Assembly: GCA_020636375.1 (NCBI GenBank)
Contig: JACJXZ010000001.1
Span: forward strand, 806,001 to 870,000
Direction: 5' to 3'
Length of the DNA stretch: 64,000 nt
Origin: Lewinellaceae bacterium
GTDB taxonomy: Bacteria > Bacteroidota > Bacteroidia > Chitinophagales > Saprospiraceae
The translations under genes and the position numbers were made by a program. The notes beneath the pieces were generated by a model that was not told the origin of the DNA, searched no databases, and worked only from the letters and a program-made list of their open reading frames with translations. Of this stretch, positions 46,508 to 55,737 are shown piece by piece (within the stretch, counting starts at the first letter, position 1; each line of letters starts with the position of its first letter).

Positions 46508-48523
46508 ATGAGAATAACCGTTCTTTTCATTTTAACCTCGCTAACGATCATGGCATCAGCCTGCAAGACCGCTCCTGAAGAAACCATCTATCCGTCTTAC
46601 GACGACTACCCCGTTTACGAGGGCAGCGACCTGGGTGTCCGGTACACCCCGGAAACCACCACTTTCCGGCTGTGGTCGCCCACCGCCGAAGAAGCGAAAC
46701 TCCGGTTTTACAACCAGGCCCTCGGAGGGGAGGCCAGCCGGGAAACGAACATGGAGAAAGCCGAACAAGGCACCTGGACCGCTCAGTTTGAAGAAGACCT
46801 GAATGGCGTGTATTATACCTTCCAGGTTAAGGCAAACGGCCAGTGGCTGGACGAAACCCCCGGGCCCTACGCCACCGCCGCCGGCACCAACGGCAAACGC
46901 GGACAGGTGGTCGACCTGAAGGCTACCAACCCCGAGGGCTGGGCAGCCACTCAGCGCCCGCCCCTCGCCCACCCCACCGACATCATCATCTACGAGCTGC
47001 ACGTGCGCGACCTGTCGACCCACCCCAGCTCCGGCATTCAGAACAAAGGCAAATTCCTGGGCCTGGCCGAAAGCGGGGCCAAAAGCCCGCAGGGGCTGGC
47101 CACCGGCCTGGACCACATCAAAGAACTGGGCGCCACCCACATCCACCTGCTGCCCTCCTTTGATTACCTGTCTGTGGATGAAACCAAGCTGGAGGACAAC
47201 AAATTCAACTGGGGCTACGACCCCCACCTCTACAACGTGCCGGAAGGCAGCTATTCCAGCAACCCCGCCGACGGCGCCGCCCGCATCCGCGAATTCAAGC
47301 AAATGGTCAAAACCCTGCACGACAACGGCCTGCGGGTGATCATGGACGTGGTGTACAACCACACCGGCGCCACCGAAAACTCCGTATTCAACCAAACCGT
47401 GCCGGGCTACTACTACCGCCACAACGAGGACGGCAGCTTCTCCAACGCCTCCGCCTGCGGCAACGAAACGGCCTCGGAGCGGGCCATGGTTCGCAAATTC
47501 ATCATCGAGTCCGTCAAATACTGGGCCACCGAGTACCAGGTCGACGGCTTCCGCTTCGACCTGATGGGCATCCACGATATCGAGACGATGAACCAGGTGA
47601 GCGAAGCCCTGCACCAGGTCGACCCCACCATCTTCGTGTACGGCGAAGGCTGGACGGCAGGCGACAGCCCGCTGCCCGTGGAGAAAAGGGCATTGAAACG
47701 GCATACTTCCCAGCTAAAAGATGTCGCCGCCTTCAGCGACGACATCCGCGACGCCATCAAGGGCCATGTCTTCACCCATGACGACCCGGGCTTCGTCAGC
47801 GGCAAAGCAGGCCAGGAGGGGCGCATCCGCTTCGGCGTCGTGGCCGCCACCCGCCACCCTCAGCTCAACTACGATTCCATCCAGATTTACGACGCCGACG
47901 GCCCCTGGTCGCCCGGCCCGGCCCAAACGATCACCTATTTTTCCTGCCACGACAACCATACCCTGTGGGACCGCCTGAAGCTCTCCCGGCCCGACGCGCC
48001 GGTGGACGAGAGGGTACACATGCAGAAGCTGGCGGGCGCCATCCTGCTCACCTCCCAGGGGGTATCCTTCCTGCATGCCGGCGTGGAAATGGCACGCACC
48101 AAACAAGGCGTGGAGAACTCCTTCGAATCGCCCGACAGCATCAACCAGATCAACTGGGAACGCAAGGCGAAATACAAGGAAGTGTTCGACTACTACCAGG
48201 GCCTGATCGCCCTGCGCAAAAACCACCCCGCCTTCCGCCTGCGCACTGCGGAGATGATACAGCAGCACCTGCAATTCCTGGAACCCGGCGAGCCCAACGT
48301 GGTGGCCTTCACCCTGGCAGGCAACGCCAACGGCGACGCCTGGAAAGACATCCTGGTGATCTACAACGCCAACCCGGAGTACAAGACCGTCGCCCTCCCC
48401 CCCGGCCCCTGGACGATCGCCGTCGACGGCGACCACGTCACCGAACAAGGGCTGGGCACGGTGTATACGGACAAACTCGCCGTGCCGGGCATTACGGCCA
48501 TGGTATTATTTAAAAACGATTGA
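46508..48523 (+). CDS. pulA: Type I pullulanase lipoprotein
   Basis: The 671-residue protein has a lipobox (LTIMASAC, Cys19), an N-terminal CBM48 region (TTFRLWSPTAEEAKLRFYN), and a GH13 pullulanase domain. It carries the type I signature NWGYDP, the GH13 motif VVYNHTG, nucleophile Asp in GFRFDLMGIHD, acid Glu in YGEGWTAG, and FSCHDNHTLWDRL. It cleaves alpha-1,6 branches in pullulan, glycogen or limit dextrins. Lipid anchoring places it on the periplasmic side or cell surface. The SLC45-like transporter gene follows 103 nt downstream, which suggests a small alpha-glucan use module. Confidence 0.95.
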   Translation: MRITVLFILTSLTIMASACKTAPEETIYPSYDDYPVYEGSDLGVRYTPETTTFRLWSPTAEEAKLRFYNQALGGEASRETNMEKAEQGTWTAQFEEDLNGVYYTFQVKANGQWLDETPGPYATAAGTNGKRGQVVDLKATNPEGWAATQRPPLAHPTDIIIYELHVRDLSTHPSSGIQNKGKFLGLAESGAKSPQGLATGLDHIKELGATHIHLLPSFDYLSVDETKLEDNKFNWGYDPHLYNVPEGSYSSNPADGAARIREFKQMVKTLHDNGLRVIMDVVYNHTGATENSVFNQTVPGYYYRHNEDGSFSNASACGNETASERAMVRKFIIESVKYWATEYQVDGFRFDLMGIHDIETMNQVSEALHQVDPTIFVYGEGWTAGDSPLPVEKRALKRHTSQLKDVAAFSDDIRDAIKGHVFTHDDPGFVSGKAGQEGRIRFGVVAATRHPQLNYDSIQIYDADGPWSPGPAQTITYFSCHDNHTLWDRLKLSRPDAPVDERVHMQKLAGAILLTSQGVSFLHAGVEMARTKQGVENSFESPDSINQINWERKAKYKEVFDYYQGLIALRKNHPAFRLRTAEMIQQHLQFLEPGEPNVVAFTLAGNANGDAWKDILVIYNANPEYKTVALPPGPWTIAVDGDHVTEQGLGTVYTDKLAVPGITAMVLFKND

Positions 48524-48536
48524 CCTTCTTTAGCCT

Positions 48537-48609
48537 GCCACGACAACCGCAAAGCGCCAAACCTCCCAAAAAATTTAGTGCGGCTTTCGTGTTTTTGTGT
48601 TTTAGTGGC
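48537..48609. repeat. Intergenic GCCACGAC hairpin repeat, copy 3
   Basis: It starts GCCACGACAACCGCAAAGC and ends GTGTTTTAGTGGC, resembling copies at 8243 and 41705. It occupies almost the whole gap between pulA and the transporter gene. Confidence 0.6.
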
Positions 48610-48626
48610 ATTCAATCGCACACAAC

Positions 48627-50078
48627 ATGCTGGACATCCAAAAACGACTGACCAACTTTTTCTACGTCATCCTCAGCCTGCCGGCCACGGCCATGGGCTT
48701 TGCGCTGTCGATACAGATTTCGGCCCTGAGCTGGATCCTGGGCACCAAGTACGGCCTGGAAATCGAAGACATCGGCCTGGTGTGGGCCGCCGGGCCCATT
48801 GCCGGCATCTTCGGACAGGTATTCTTCGGCGTCTGGAGCGACAACGTCTGGTTCGGCGGCGGCCGCCGGCGGCCGTTTATCATTGTGGGCGGCATACTGG
48901 CCGCCCTGAGCTTGCTGGCCCTGCCCAACCTGGAGATCGTTTCCGCCGCCCTGGGCATAGAGGGCATACTCGGCGTGGCTATTGCCGTGGCCCTGGCGCT
49001 GGATATTTCCATCAACGTAGGCTTCAACCCCACCCGCTCCATCATCGCCGACGTGACGCCGGAAGGGGCCAAACGCACCAAGGGCTACACCTGGATGCAG
49101 ACCATCTCGGGCACGTTCGGCATGCTGGCCTACGTCATCGGCGCGATAACGGGCAAGCTGTTTCTGATCTATTTCGGGGCCGGCCTGGTCTTGTTGTTCA
49201 CCATCGTGCCGCCCTTCCTGGTCGAAGAACCGCGAAATTTTGAAGGAGAAGATTCCGGGGACGGGCACAGCTTCCGGGAAGGATTCCGGGCCATCAAGCC
49301 GCTCTGGGGATTCCTGCTTTACGCCTGCTACCGCGTACCAGTTCGGGTGATGGAGATCGAAGTAGGGCATCACTATATGGAAATGTTTTGCGCCGCGCTT
49401 ACCGTATTTCTGATCGCACAATCCCTGCTGCAGTCCGAAACCGGAAAGCCCAAGCGGGAATCGGGGCGCATCGGCTTCCAGAAAGTGCTGGCGGCCCACA
49501 GCTTCACCTGGGTCGGGGTGCAGTCGATGTTCATTTACATGTTCTCTTTCCTGCAGTTCCGGTTCCCGGATTTCAGCCAGGAAGCGAACGGCCGCGTCAT
49601 CGACATCGCCTTCCTGATCCTGAACGGCGTAGCGGCCCTGTTCCCCGCCCTCATCCTGGAGCCCGTCACCCGCAGGATCGGGCGGGTGACGACCCACTGG
49701 ATCTGCATCGCCATCATGGCCATAGGCTACGCCGGCGTCTGGCTCCTGGGCACCAGCCCGGCCATGATCTACGCCCTCATGGCCGTGCTCGGCATCGGCT
49801 GGGCGGCGACGGTGAGCCTGCCCTTCGCCATCATGTCCCAGAAGGTAGACCAGTCCAGGATGGGCCTGTACATGGGCCTGTTCAACCTGTCGGTCGTGCT
49901 GCCGCAGCTGGTGGCCAGCCTCGGCGTCGGGGAGTTTATGGGCAGGGTGGAAAACAAGAGCGTGCTTTTCGTCATCTGCGCCGTGACGCTGGGCATTTCC
50001 GCCCTCTCCTGGATGCTGGTGAAGGAGGAACAGACGGGGGAAGGCGTGGAGGTTTTGCCGGGGGGCGGGGGGCATTAG
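48627..50078 (+). CDS. MFS transporter, SLC45-like sugar carrier
   Basis: The 483-residue protein has 12 predicted membrane segments. SLC45/sucrose-carrier-type features are visible: LSIQISALSWILG in helix 1, the loop FGGGRRRPFIIVGGI, DISINVGFNPTRSIIADVTPE, and MGLYMGLFNLSVVLPQLVASL. Bacteroidota homologues beside amylolytic genes are generally taken as maltose or maltodextrin importers. Its position after pulA supports uptake of pullulanase products into the cytoplasm. The region after its stop marks the end of the GC-rich chromosome segment. Confidence 0.9.
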   Translation: MLDIQKRLTNFFYVILSLPATAMGFALSIQISALSWILGTKYGLEIEDIGLVWAAGPIAGIFGQVFFGVWSDNVWFGGGRRRPFIIVGGILAALSLLALPNLEIVSAALGIEGILGVAIAVALALDISINVGFNPTRSIIADVTPEGAKRTKGYTWMQTISGTFGMLAYVIGAITGKLFLIYFGAGLVLLFTIVPPFLVEEPRNFEGEDSGDGHSFREGFRAIKPLWGFLLYACYRVPVRVMEIEVGHHYMEMFCAALTVFLIAQSLLQSETGKPKRESGRIGFQKVLAAHSFTWVGVQSMFIYMFSFLQFRFPDFSQEANGRVIDIAFLILNGVAALFPALILEPVTRRIGRVTTHWICIAIMAIGYAGVWLLGTSPAMIYALMAVLGIGWAATVSLPFAIMSQKVDQSRMGLYMGLFNLSVVLPQLVASLGVGEFMGRVENKSVLFVICAVTLGISALSWMLVKEEQTGEGVEVLPGGGGH

Positions 50079-50391
50079 GCTTGAGCCGAGCGGAGCCGAG
50101 GGCTGACATGGCTGGAAAGGGCGGGTAATTTTTTCCGATGGCCCTCAACTTCTGTCGAAAGCTGGCAAACCCTTGTAAGCGTTTTTTTCGTGCAGGCATT
50201 GTCGTTGGCCGGAGAGTTGCTTAAATTGCGATGCTATCGACGGCATCAAAGCGTTTATAAACGAATATAAACGGTTAAAAGCAGGTGACTCGTAGGGGGG
50301 CTGCGCCGCTCGCTGTTTTTTTGGAAAAAGCGAGCGGCGACATTGTGCCTGACGATGAAAAGGGTTAATTTTGGGGCCGGCACATAGGGGA
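50079..50391. other. Left border of the cassette array
   Basis: No gene was recognised. A perfect 11-bp hairpin (CGCCGCTCGCT at 50304-50314, AGCGAGCGGCG at 50329-50339) and the palindrome CGTTTATAAACG near 50253 are present. If an integron-type attI exists it should be here, but no attI could be identified by eye. Confidence 0.4.
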
Positions 50392-50433
50392 TATAAACGC
50401 AAGTGGGGGGGTGTGTTTATACAAATGTTCTCG
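50392..50433 (+). other. First cassette junction (hairpin plus GTTCTCG)
   Basis: TATAAACGCA and TGTGTTTATA form a stem with one mismatch around a G-rich loop, followed by the 5-nt spacer CAAAT and then GTTCTCG at 50427. The stem-5 nt-GTT layout is the same as at the three later junctions. No AAC box is found on its left, so it is an incomplete attC or a primary site. Confidence 0.5.
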
Positions 50434-50457
50434 CCAACCAGAAAAAAGAAAAAAGCA

Positions 50458-51375
50458 ATGGAAAAATACAAATGCGAAATATGTGGAAAGAAGCATAATG
50501 TTTTCAGAAGTTTAGAAAGTCCATTGCCAGATTTAATTACGGAAATACCAGAAAAAGAAAGAGAAAGCCGAGTGGTCGAAATGGAAGGTTTTTACGTTGT
50601 CGACAGAAAATGGTTTTTGGGGAGCGGATATATATTGATTGAAATGGAAAATTTAGATGAACCAATTTTCTATTGGCAAGTCTGGGCAACGATAGCACCA
50701 GATGATTTTCAAGATAATCTTCAAAATTTGATAAATGGTCAAACTGTAGAATTAAGAGGAAGATTACAAAGTGAAATTCCATTTTACCCTAAATCAAAAG
50801 GACTTGAATCAAGAGTGATTATACAAGCATCAGATGAATTGGCAATTGAAATAAGAGTCGAGGAAGAAAGCAAACTAAAAGAAGACCAATTAAAGCCTAT
50901 ATCCAAAGAAAGAGTAATTGAATTGATGCAGCATATCAATCACCATGAACTATTCAAGGAAAAGAAAGAATTTGATAAGCCGTTTTCCGAAAGATTGAAA
51001 GGTGAATTAATTTTTGCCGAAAAGGAATATCTCGAAAAGAAGAAAGATTTTGCAATAAATATAAGTTCGCCAAATTCAGTCCTATTTCAGATTATCAACA
51101 ACAATATGCTCGAATCAAATAAAAATGGAAAATCAGGATTCGGTTTGCATTTATCATTTGACGAATCGTTTGAAGAGAGTAAGGAAGAAATAGAAAAATT
51201 CAGAAATCAGGACTACTCAAAAAAATTTGTGTATCACGATTTAGATGACATTCCAACTTATCAAATAGATTTGGGGAATGATAAAGACCAAATAGAAAAA
51301 TTGGTAAAGAGACTTATAGAAGATGTTTACGGACAAGAGATAGAAACGATTGAAACGGACAATTTTGAAATATAA
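50458..51375 (+). CDS. DUF2199-family protein, cargo of cassette A
   Basis: The ATG at 50458 gives MEKYKCEICGKKH, the expected zinc-binding start of DUF2199; upstream in-frame starts lie in or before the junction. The N-terminal 150 residues match DUF2199 (PDLITEIPEKERESRVVEM, WFLGSGYILIEM, WQVWATIAPDDF). Residues about 160-305 are an extension I do not recognise. Family function is unknown. The gene is markedly AT-rich compared with the pulA region and starts 30 nt after the cassette's GTT, as cargo genes do in integron cassettes. Confidence 0.82.
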   Translation: MEKYKCEICGKKHNVFRSLESPLPDLITEIPEKERESRVVEMEGFYVVDRKWFLGSGYILIEMENLDEPIFYWQVWATIAPDDFQDNLQNLINGQTVELRGRLQSEIPFYPKSKGLESRVIIQASDELAIEIRVEEESKLKEDQLKPISKERVIELMQHINHHELFKEKKEFDKPFSERLKGELIFAEKEYLEKKKDFAINISSPNSVLFQIINNNMLESNKNGKSGFGLHLSFDESFEESKEEIEKFRNQDYSKKFVYHDLDDIPTYQIDLGNDKDQIEKLVKRLIEDVYGQEIETIETDNFEI

Positions 51376-51392
51376 AAAGAAGGCTGGCGAGA

Positions 51393-53336
51393 ATCGAGTA
51401 GGGAGAGGTGGCCAAGATTAGCCACCCCTGCCCTCTCACACCACCGGACGTACGGACCACGTATCCGGCGGTTCATGGAACAACATCACGTTCTACTTTG
51501 GTTTGGGCTTGGCTTTGTTGCCGTACTTGACGTTGAGGTAATATTCCAAAAATGGGATATACCCCCTTTGCCTGAGTCGGCTTTCTGTCACCGTCGTGCC
51601 CATGATCGGACTACAGGCTATCGCCCAACCACCCTTGCGGGAGTAGGCAAAACGCCTGGCCCAACTCGCTTCCACGCCTAATTGCAGAAAGGCCCGCAAT
51701 CTGCGTTTGGGCCGCTTCCATTGCTTCCAGATACAGTAGCGCAGCCGGCAGCGTATCCAGGCGTCCAAATCCTTGAACTCTGATACCCTGTGGCATGTTT
51801 GAAGTAATTGACCCAGCCTCGCATGAGTTGGTTCAATGCTCCGATCCGCTCTTGCACCGTTTTCGGCGTACTTTGCGGGTGATTTCCTTGATTTTCCGCT
51901 TGAGCTGCTCCCAACTTGTCCTGGCTATGCTCAGTTGATAGTTGCCCCGTTCCCTTTCTTGTAAGTCGGCACGAAGCCGTGACCTAACAAGGTGAAGTTG
52001 ATGGACGCACGATCTTCGTTTTCTCTCGGTTCACTTCCAAATGAAGTTTCTTCTCCAGAAAACGGCTGATGCTTACCAGTACCCGTTCGGCTGCCCTTTG
52101 CTTTTCAGGAAAATGCTGCAATCATCCGCATAGCGCACGAATTTGTGCCCCGCCTTTCCAGTTCCCTGTCCAGTTCATTAAGTAAAATGTTGGACAGCAA
52201 CGGTTGAGCTACGCCTTGCGGCGTGCCCTCCGTGCGTATGCACCATACCGCCTTCCATGATGCCGCTTTTCAAGTACCGCCTTATCAGTCGCAGCAGGGT
52301 TTTGTCTGCCACTTTCCGGCTTATCAAATCCATTAGCTTGTCGTGATTTACCCGGTCGAAAATGATTTTAAATCCAGGCTTATCACCCATTGTCTGCCTG
52401 CATTGATGTACTTGACGGCTTGTTGGAGAGCGTCCTGTGCGCTGCGTTTCGGGCGAAATCCGTAGCTAAAGTACGAAAACTCCTTTTCCCAGTAGGGCTT
52501 AGTGCCTGATGGATGGACTGTTGTACCAGCCTGTCCATGACGCTAGGATGCCCAGTTGACGAACACCGCCGCTGGGTTTGGGGATTTTAACCCCTCTGAC
52601 CAATTGTGGGCGGTATTCGCCTTGCAGGAGTTGTACTTTGATGCTTTCCCAATGAAAGGTCAGGTGACCTGGAAGGCCTTCTGTTTTCACGCCGTCCACG
52701 CCCGCTGCGCCTTTGTTGCGAAGTACCGAGTGATATACCGCACGAAGCCGTGCCCGCCCACTACCCAGCGCATCAAATTGTCTTGTCGCTTTTCCATGTA
52801 AAAAGTTTTGTCCTGTCTTTCCTGTACTCGTTCGTCCCACCGGTATCCGCCGTTCGGCTTCCGCTCCGGTGAAAGAGCCGGGTCGCTTAAAGACTGTTCC
52901 ATGTTCGTACCTTCACTTGCCGGCATCTCAGCCAGCCGCTACTATACTTCTGCTGACTTCTGGTAGCCCTTGCTAAGCAAGTTCGCTCTGCTTCGCCTCC
53001 GGCATCCCGATCTCCCCGGTAAGGTGCATCCTCTTTCTGCTGACCCTGTCCGCATCTACATCAATGGGCTACTGTAAGTTCTGCCTTCGGTGTGTTGTGC
53101 CACCTTGACGGCCCATCCATGCCTCTTATGCGGTTCATGTTCTTACATGCCAGCTTTTGCAGTCCCGCTTACTTCAGACTCCGCCTCACGGCGGAAACCC
53201 TTGCGGCTTGCTACACGCATACTTACTTTAGCGTGAGGAGAACTTGCATCTCCCTAGAGTGAAAGATTCCCGCCTTTGGGCTATCTTTGTTCCGATAGCC
53301 CCCGTCGGTCATCTTCGATGCCCATTCGAGGCACAC
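51393..53336 (-). mobile_element. Group II intron 1, degenerate
   Basis: On the minus strand it begins GTGTGCCTCGAATGGGC at 53336, has a reverse transcriptase remnant, then a domain V hairpin (GAACCGCCGGATACG ... CGTCCGGTGG, 51437-51474) and a domain VI ending CTACTCGAT at 51393. Removing it restores an attC-like site. The intron lies antisense to the cassettes, directly after the folded stem and TTTGT on its 5' exon side, resembling the known habit of group IIC-attC introns. Subclass was not verified. D1-D3 must lie in 52903-53336. Confidence 0.78.
51493..52902 (-). pseudogene. Group II intron reverse transcriptase/maturase remnant (ltrA-like)
   Basis: Recognisable pieces in shifting frames, in order from 52902: MEQSLSDPALSPERK, DNLMRWVVGGHG, RAWTAGVDGVKTEGLPGHLTFHW-type segment, QLLQGEYRPQLVRGVKIPKPSGGVRQLGI, then FDRVNHDKLMDLISRKVADKTLLRLIRRYLK, and the maturase X-domain pieces RIGALNQLMRGWVNYFKHA and WKRPKRRLRAFLQLGV. 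At least five frame changes break the protein and no intact YADD frame is seen. It is inactive. Confidence 0.88.
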
Positions 53337-53458
53337 ACAAAGTGCAGCCGTCAATTGCCAGCAAAAGCTGGCAACTGCGGCTGCACGAGACGTTGAACTA
53401 AACCGCCGTTCCGGCGGTAGCTTTTGTCCTCCAAAAGCCTTAACTGGTAAAGCGAGAG

Positions 53459-54316
53459 ATGATTATTTCACCAAAACGCTTTACCATGAAACCATTAAGA
53501 GCTAAAATGTTGCGCTACATGGAGCGCAGGGGCTACAGCGAGCCGACGGTCAAAACCTACGTCAGTTGGGTATCTCAGTTTGCCCAGTACTACGGCAAGA
53601 GCCCGGAGCTGCTGAGCGAGGACGACATCGGCGCCTACCTGGACTACCTCAAGCGGGAGCGCCAGTTGAGCCAGAGCAGCCTGGCGGGTTGTTACAGCGG
53701 CATCAAGGTGCTGTGGGAGAAAGTGCTGGGGCGGAGTTGGAATGCCAACAAACTGCCCCGTAGCAAACGTGTCCAGGCACTGCCGGAGGTATTATCGGAA
53801 CAGGAAGTGCGCCAGCTTATCTGCCAGACAAAGAACCACAAACACCGGGCGTTGCTCAAGGTATTGTATACTACGGGCATCCGGGTAGGGGAACTGGTAA
53901 AACTGAAGCCAACGGACATTGATTCCAAGCGGATGGTTGTGCGGGTAGAGATGGGCAAGGGGCGCAAGAGCCGGTACACGGTTTTGTCGCTGTCTTTGTT
54001 AAAGGAATTACGGGCTTATTGGCTGGAATACCGGCCCGAGGTTTATTTGTTTGAAGGGCAGGTGCCGGGGCGGCATATCAGCATCCGCACCGGACAAGCC
54101 GTATTTAAGCAGGCATGCCAGCGCATTGGCCTGCGCAAACAAGCAGGGGTGCATGTGCTGCGGCATAGTTTTGCCACCCACTTATTGGAAAACGGAGTGG
54201 ATACGCTGACGGTGAAGGCGCTGCTGGGCCATTCCAACGTGAGCACCACTGCGCGTTATGTGCATGTACAAAACAGCCGGATGAAAGGCCTTCCGGATTT
54301 GCTGGCCCGTTGGTAA
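53459..54316 (+). CDS. Tyrosine recombinase, cassette B
   Basis: The 285-residue protein (ATG at 53459, or 53486 for MKPLRAKMLRYMERRGYSE) has an N-terminal SAM-like core-binding domain and a catalytic domain with every key residue: Arg in TTGIRVGEL, Lys in MGKGRKSRY, His-x-x-Arg in HVLRHSFATHL, His in LLGHSNVSTT, Tyr in TARYVHV. It is XerC/D-like. The extra helix that marks integron integrases between the Arg and HxxR boxes is absent. The stop is 6 nt before the transposase start, so the two are co-expressed. Such recombinases accompany IS91-type transposases in other Bacteroidota. Confidence 0.93.
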   Translation: MIISPKRFTMKPLRAKMLRYMERRGYSEPTVKTYVSWVSQFAQYYGKSPELLSEDDIGAYLDYLKRERQLSQSSLAGCYSGIKVLWEKVLGRSWNANKLPRSKRVQALPEVLSEQEVRQLICQTKNHKHRALLKVLYTTGIRVGELVKLKPTDIDSKRMVVRVEMGKGRKSRYTVLSLSLLKELRAYWLEYRPEVYLFEGQVPGRHISIRTGQAVFKQACQRIGLRKQAGVHVLRHSFATHLLENGVDTLTVKALLGHSNVSTTARYVHVQNSRMKGLPDLLARW

Positions 54317-54322
54317 GGGGCC

Positions 54323-55543
54323 ATGGGCCGGCCCAAGCATGAGGTAGCCGATGTTTTTCGGCTCAGCGGCCAGGCGTACCGCTCGAAGCATAAGCTGAGC
54401 AGGGTTCAGCACAAGGCCATGCGGGCTATTGAGCAGTGCCGCACGGCGGCATTGGGCGGGCATGTGGACGCCTGTACGGAATGCGGGCATGTTCGCATCA
54501 GTTATAATAGCTGCCGCAACCGGCACTGCCCGAAGTGCCAAAGCCTGGCGCGGGAAGCCTGGCTAGAGGCAAGGAGGCAGGAGTTATTGCCAGTGGGCTA
54601 TTTTCACCTTGTATTCACGCTTCCGGCGGAGGTTCATGATTTAGTCCGATACAATGAGCGGCTGTTGTATGGAACGCTGTTCCAGGAAGCGTGGGCGGCC
54701 TTGTCGAAGCTGTGCGCAGACAGGCATTACCTGGGGGCTCGCCCAGGGATGGCAGCCGTATTGCATACTTGGGGGCAGAACTTACACTATCACCCTCATA
54801 TCCACTGCATAGTCCCGGCAGGGGGCTTGAGGGGCGGCAAGTGGGTATCGGCCCGCGAGGGGTTCTTCGTGCCAGTAAAAGCCCTTTCGGCCTTGTTCAG
54901 GGGAAAGTTTGTCAGCGCTTTGCGCCGGCATTATAATGCAGGCCGGCTTCGCTTGGGCGGTTTGTGCAGCCATTTGCGCAGCAAGCAGGCCTTTGGCAAA
55001 CTGCTCAATGCACTTATGGCCGAAGATTGGGTGGTATATGCCAAGCCGCCCTTTGCCGGGCCGGAGCAATTGCTGGCCTACCTTGGGCGCTATACCCACC
55101 GGGTGGCGGTAAGCAACCACCGCATTGTGTCCATGGACAAGGATACGGTTTGCTTCCGCTGGCGGGATTACGCCGATGGCAATAAGCAGAAAGTGATGCG
55201 CCTGGAGCATGAGGAGTTTATCCGGCGGTTTTTGCAACATGTGTTGCCGGCGCGGTTCTGTAAGATCCGCTACTACGGCATCTTGTCCAACCGGCTGCGA
55301 GGGCGGGCTTTGGCCATTTGCCGGCGGGCTTTGGGTGTAAAGCCGCCGCCTCAGCTTCCGGCTCTATCCTGGCGGGAGCGCTACCGGCAGGCCGCCGGCA
55401 TTGATTGGGATGTTTGCCCGGTGTGTGGCAAAGGCCGCATGCTGACGGTGCTGTGGATACCGGCTGGCCGGGCGCCGCCCCCTTGTCTTTTGCCTGAACA
55501 CACCCAATTGCCTACGGCTCAGGTAGGGACAGGCAATGCCTGA
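54323..55543 (+). CDS. IS91-family HUH (Y2) transposase, cassette B
   Basis: The 406-residue protein has an N-terminal zinc-binding domain (CTECGHVRISYNSCRNRHCPKC), the HUH metal site in HYHPHIHCIVPAGG, and the paired tyrosines of the rolling-circle Y2 motif in YLGRYTHRVAVSNHRI. The C-terminal CPVCGKGRM is the second Cys pair. It nicks single strands and drives rolling-circle transposition in the IS91 family. The last 20 codons cover a palindrome (55508-55536), so the C-terminus may have been altered. It is paired with the upstream recombinase. Confidence 0.94.
   Translation: MGRPKHEVADVFRLSGQAYRSKHKLSRVQHKAMRAIEQCRTAALGGHVDACTECGHVRISYNSCRNRHCPKCQSLAREAWLEARRQELLPVGYFHLVFTLPAEVHDLVRYNERLLYGTLFQEAWAALSKLCADRHYLGARPGMAAVLHTWGQNLHYHPHIHCIVPAGGLRGGKWVSAREGFFVPVKALSALFRGKFVSALRRHYNAGRLRLGGLCSHLRSKQAFGKLLNALMAEDWVVYAKPPFAGPEQLLAYLGRYTHRVAVSNHRIVSMDKDTVCFRWRDYADGNKQKVMRLEHEEFIRRFLQHVLPARFCKIRYYGILSNRLRGRALAICRRALGVKPPPQLPALSWRERYRQAAGIDWDVCPVCGKGRMLTVLWIPAGRAPPPCLLPEHTQLPTAQVGTGNA
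55508..55536. repeat. Small palindrome at the transposase 3' end
   Basis: TTGCCTAC and GTAGGGACAGGCAA pair around a short loop. The complementary strand reads GCCTGTCCCTACCTG, resembling the insertion GCCTGTCCCGTACTG at 62755 and the nested palindrome at 41770. Confidence 0.5.
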
Positions 55544-55737
55544 GGCAGCAATTTTATGCCCTGATGCGACAATTTGGCTTGAAAAAGAAGGAAGAAACGG
55601 CTATTTTAGGCTGCGGTTGCTGGCCGGAGGGGCTTACAGGGGGGGCGGCAGAGAAAAACGGCCGGCTGAAGGGCCGGAAGAGAGCCCCTGGATAGGCCGA
55701 TACAATGCCCATAAGGGCAGCCGGGTTGGGCGGCTTC

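Larger units (their letters stand above)
51382..53398 (+). other. attC-like site of cassette A, split by group II intron 1
   Basis: The left part GGCTGGCGAGA (51382-51392) joined to AC AAA (53337-53341) gives GGCTGGCGAGAAC, the reverse complement of the cassette A start GTTCTCGCCAACC at 50427 with one mismatch. The inner stem GTGCAGCCG plus CAATTGCCAGC, an AAAA loop, and GCTGGCAACTG plus CGGCTGCAC follows (53342-53386). The 5-nt spacer GAGAC and GTTGAAC (53392-53398) complete the site. This is the R''-L''-loop-L'-R' order of integron attC sites. Confidence 0.75.

Noticed and set aside
50371..50457. An N-terminal extension of the DUF2199 protein from an earlier in-frame start
   Set aside because: It would translate the junction hairpin and GTT site; the family's zinc motif begins right after the ATG at 50458.
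53459..54316. The tyrosine recombinase considered as an integron integrase (IntI)
   Set aside because: The segment between the catalytic Arg and HxxR is short and lacks the IntI-specific extra helix; it pairs with an IS91-type transposase instead.
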